Shown one piece after another: positions 62,104 to 64,000 of a stretch of DNA of 64,000 nt. The DNA comes from Clostridiales bacterium (GTDB lineage: Bacteria; Bacillota; Clostridia; Saccharofermentanales; Saccharofermentanaceae), in assembly GCA_017451265.1 (NCBI GenBank), contig JAFSPU010000012.1, forward strand, positions 186,001 to 250,000. The letters are read 5' to 3'. A program made the translations under genes and the position numbers. How positions within the stretch are numbered: position 1 is the first letter of the stretch; each line of letters starts with the position of its first letter. The notes below the pieces were generated by a model. The model was not told the DNA's origin. It did no database searches and was given only the letters and a program-made list of their open reading frames with translations.

Positions 62104-63489
62104 ATGCCTGTTTTTAAGACCCGGCCTTCCGGACTTAAGATTATAATTGTCGGCGCCGGTAAAGTAGGAGCAACCCTTGTAGGCCAGCTGAGCCGCGAAG
62201 GACATGCTGTTACCATAGTCGATAAGGATGCCGCCAAGGTTAACGAAATAACCTCAACATATGATGTCATGGGTTGTGTCGGAAACGGCGCGAGTTATCT
62301 CACCCAGATTGAAGCGGGCGTAAAAGATGCGGATCTGATCATCGCGGTTACCGATTCTGATGAGCTTAATCTGCTGTGCTGTACCATTGCGAAGCAGTCA
62401 TCGAACTGCGCTTCCATCAGCCGATTAAGAAACCCCGACTACTCGCGTGAGGCTAAGTACCTGCGCGATAAGCTCGGTCTTTCCATGATAATCAATCCTG
62501 ACTATGAGGCTGCCAAGGTAATGGCCAGAGTTCTTTACCTGCCTACGGCCCTGGAGGTAAGATCCTTCGCGCACGGTCAGGCTCTTATAACTAAGATTAA
62601 GATCCCTGAGGGGAACATCCTTGATAAGATGACCATCGCCGACCTCGGTGCAAAGATCACGAATGATATCCTGATCTGCGGAGTTGAGCGAGAGGGTAAT
62701 GTCGTTATTCCGGGAGGTTCTTTCGAGCTTGCGGCAGGAGATGTTATTACTGTCGTAGCTACCAGCAAGGAGCAGATGAACTTCCTAAAGAGCATCGGCT
62801 TCGCGACCAATCAGGCTAAGGATGCCATGATCATCGGAGGCGGAAGATCCTCATATTATCTGGCTGATATCCTTCTTAAGAAGGGTATCGGAGTTAAGAT
62901 CATAGAGCAGAACCTGGCAAGGTGTGAGCTACTTAACGAGCTCCTTCCGAAGGCGACTATCATACACGGGGACGGTACTAATACAGAGCTTCTTTTAGAA
63001 GAAGGTATCAAGAGTACAGATGCTTTCATTCCTCTTACGGGTATCGATGAGCAGAATTCCATGCTGGCTCTGCATGCCAAGAAGATCTCGAATGCCAAGC
63101 TCATCACCAAGATCAACAGAACAGGTTTTATAGATATCATTAACAGCCTTGACCTGGGAAGCGTGTTCTATCCGATGTTTATCACGGCTGATAATATCCT
63201 TGCTTATGTCCGTGCCAGGACTGCGGCCCCCGGAAGTAATATCGAGACTGTATATCACCTTTTCGATTCCAGGGCAGAGGCTATTACCTTTAATGTTACG
63301 GATGAGTCCAAGGTGACAGGAGTTCCTCTTAAAGAACTCAAGATCAAGAGCAACACGCTTATCTCTTACATAGGACACAATGGAGAGGCGATCATCCCTA
63401 CCGGTAATGACGTTATCTCCAAGGGAGACACGGTCATGGTGGTAACGATGCAGACCGGTTTTGATGATATAGGAGATATCCTGGAGTAA
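62104..63489 (+). CDS. trkA: Trk potassium uptake regulatory subunit TrkA
   Basis: 461 residues: two Rossmann (RCK-N) domains, each followed by an RCK-C domain. The first opens KIIIVGAGKVGATLVGQL (GxGxxG) with the ribose-binding Asp in IVDKDAAK. The second is MIIGGGRSSYYLADILLKKG. It sits on the inner face of the TrkH channel and gates it with NAD(H) or ATP/ADP. GGGAG lies before the ATG. trkH follows three bases after its stop. Confidence 0.93.
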   Translation: MPVFKTRPSGLKIIIVGAGKVGATLVGQLSREGHAVTIVDKDAAKVNEITSTYDVMGCVGNGASYLTQIEAGVKDADLIIAVTDSDELNLLCCTIAKQSSNCASISRLRNPDYSREAKYLRDKLGLSMIINPDYEAAKVMARVLYLPTALEVRSFAHGQALITKIKIPEGNILDKMTIADLGAKITNDILICGVEREGNVVIPGGSFELAAGDVITVVATSKEQMNFLKSIGFATNQAKDAMIIGGGRSSYYLADILLKKGIGVKIIEQNLARCELLNELLPKATIIHGDGTNTELLLEEGIKSTDAFIPLTGIDEQNSMLALHAKKISNAKLITKINRTGFIDIINSLDLGSVFYPMFITADNILAYVRARTAAPGSNIETVYHLFDSRAEAITFNVTDESKVTGVPLKELKIKSNTLISYIGHNGEAIIPTGNDVISKGDTVMVVTMQTGFDDIGDILE

Positions 63490-63492
63490 TTC

Positions 63493-64000
63493 ATGAATAT
63501 CTCGATGATCAGATACATCCTGTGTCAGGTTATGAGGATCGAAGGTGCCCTCATGCTGCTGCCTAGCCTGATTTCCATTATCTACGGTGACGGCGAGGGA
63601 ATGTATTACGGAATCGTGGCGGGAGTCCTTATTATTTCCGGATTTGTCGGCTGCAGGTTTGTTCCCAAGGATCAGAATATCAATGTTAAGGAAGGATATA
63701 CCGTAACAGGTCTTTCATGGCTTGTCATGAGTGCGTTTGGATGTCTTCCTTTCTGGCTTTCGGGGGAGATCCCGTCATTTACGGATGCTTTCTTCGAGAC
63801 CGCTTCGGGTTTTACTACGACCGGTGCGAGCATCCTTAGCGAAGTCGAGTCCCTGTCGCATACCGCGCTGTTCTGGAGAAGCTTTACGCACTGGATCGGA
63901 GGCATGGGAGTTCTCGTATTCCTTCTGGCCCTTATTCCAATGAGCGGCGGTTCGAATATCAACCTCATGAAGGCTGAGTCTCCGGGTCCTTCCGTAGGTA
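63493..64000 (+). CDS. trkH: Trk potassium channel subunit TrkH, N-terminal part
   Basis: The gene is cut by the window end; 169 codons are seen. Three to four transmembrane helices are present. The first pore loop with its selectivity filter is clear (FFETASGFTTTGASIL), followed by FWRSFTHWIGGMGVLVFLLALIP, both fixed features of the TrkH/KtrB family. It forms the potassium channel gated by TrkA. It starts three bases after trkA stops (GGAG lies in the trkA end), so they share a transcript. Confidence 0.93.
   Translation, partial: MNISMIRYILCQVMRIEGALMLLPSLISIIYGDGEGMYYGIVAGVLIISGFVGCRFVPKDQNINVKEGYTVTGLSWLVMSAFGCLPFWLSGEIPSFTDAFFETASGFTTTGASILSEVESLSHTALFWRSFTHWIGGMGVLVFLLALIPMSGGSNINLMKAESPGPSVG

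Noticed and set aside
62070-62117. Short frame from ATG 62070 (15 codons) just after the trk -10, overlapping the trkA start
   Set aside because: The ATG is only one base past the -10 hexamer, so it would lie before the expected transcription start. trkA has its own GGGAG site.

Overview
The window looks like chromosomal DNA of a low-to-mid G+C anaerobic, fibre-degrading Clostridia (Bacillota). The grounds are an oxygen-independent class III ribonucleotide reductase, a GH9 cellulase, YfhO proteins, a YidC-domain/CDP-glycerol polymer cluster, class II GalT, and Shine-Dalgarno sites of the AGGAGG type. A rumen or gut relative of Saccharofermentans/Lachnospiraceae is a guess, not a result. No insertion sequence, prophage, CRISPR array or rRNA was found. 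The only RNA gene seen is tRNA-Ala(CGC).

Layout. 1-5.4 kb: end of an FtsX-type permease, then a minus-strand envelope cluster (YidC-sulfatase fusion, CDP-glycerol glycerophosphotransferase, CPBP protease). 5.5-9.1 kb: serine hydrolase, GNAT acetyltransferase, two AT-rich lipoproteins and the tRNA. 9.06-14.4 kb: a patatin gene divergent from a zinc-uptake operon (znuACB) followed by a YitT gene, an acyltransferase and a YitT 3'-end remnant. 14.6-22.4 kb: a CarD regulator, then a seven-gene shikimate/tyrosine operon (aroF-tyrA-aroB-aroA-aroC-[chorismate mutase-aroE-aroK]-aroQ) behind a tyrosine-codon leader peptide with a complete attenuator. 22.5-29.6 kb: SseB-like protein, NrdR-controlled nrdDG, a GGDEF/EAL protein and a HAD phosphatase. 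29.6-39.8 kb: mixed housekeeping and unknown genes, including ilvE. 39.8-50.0 kb: galactose and alpha-galactoside use (galKT, a LacI regulator, a TetR regulator, a GT-B-like protein, a GPH transporter, a GH36 alpha-galactosidase). 50.0-60.9 kb: surE, a LytTR/DUF3021 pair, and an operon MATE-GH9 cellulase-YfhO-YfhO. 60.9-64.0 kb: a CAP-domain surface protein and the trkA-trkH potassium system, with trkH cut by the window end.

Two regulatory themes stand out. First, at least seven genes lack a Shine-Dalgarno site and have their ATG 6-10 bases after a recognisable -10 box, so their mRNAs are probably leaderless. The patatin and znuA promoters even share one palindromic -35. Second, the aromatic operon has a 20-codon leader with seven Tyr codons. 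Directly after its stop codon lies a 13-base segment that can pair with the loop and left arm of the following intrinsic terminator. This is a ribosome-sensing attenuator, not the T-box more usual in Bacillota.

Other unusual points are the YidC-sulfatase fusion, the three-enzyme shikimate fusion, a GPH sugar transporter with a roughly 140-residue insert, and a lipoprotein-type GH9 cellulase cotranscribed with two YfhO paralogues. No gene-free stretch exceeds 300 bases.
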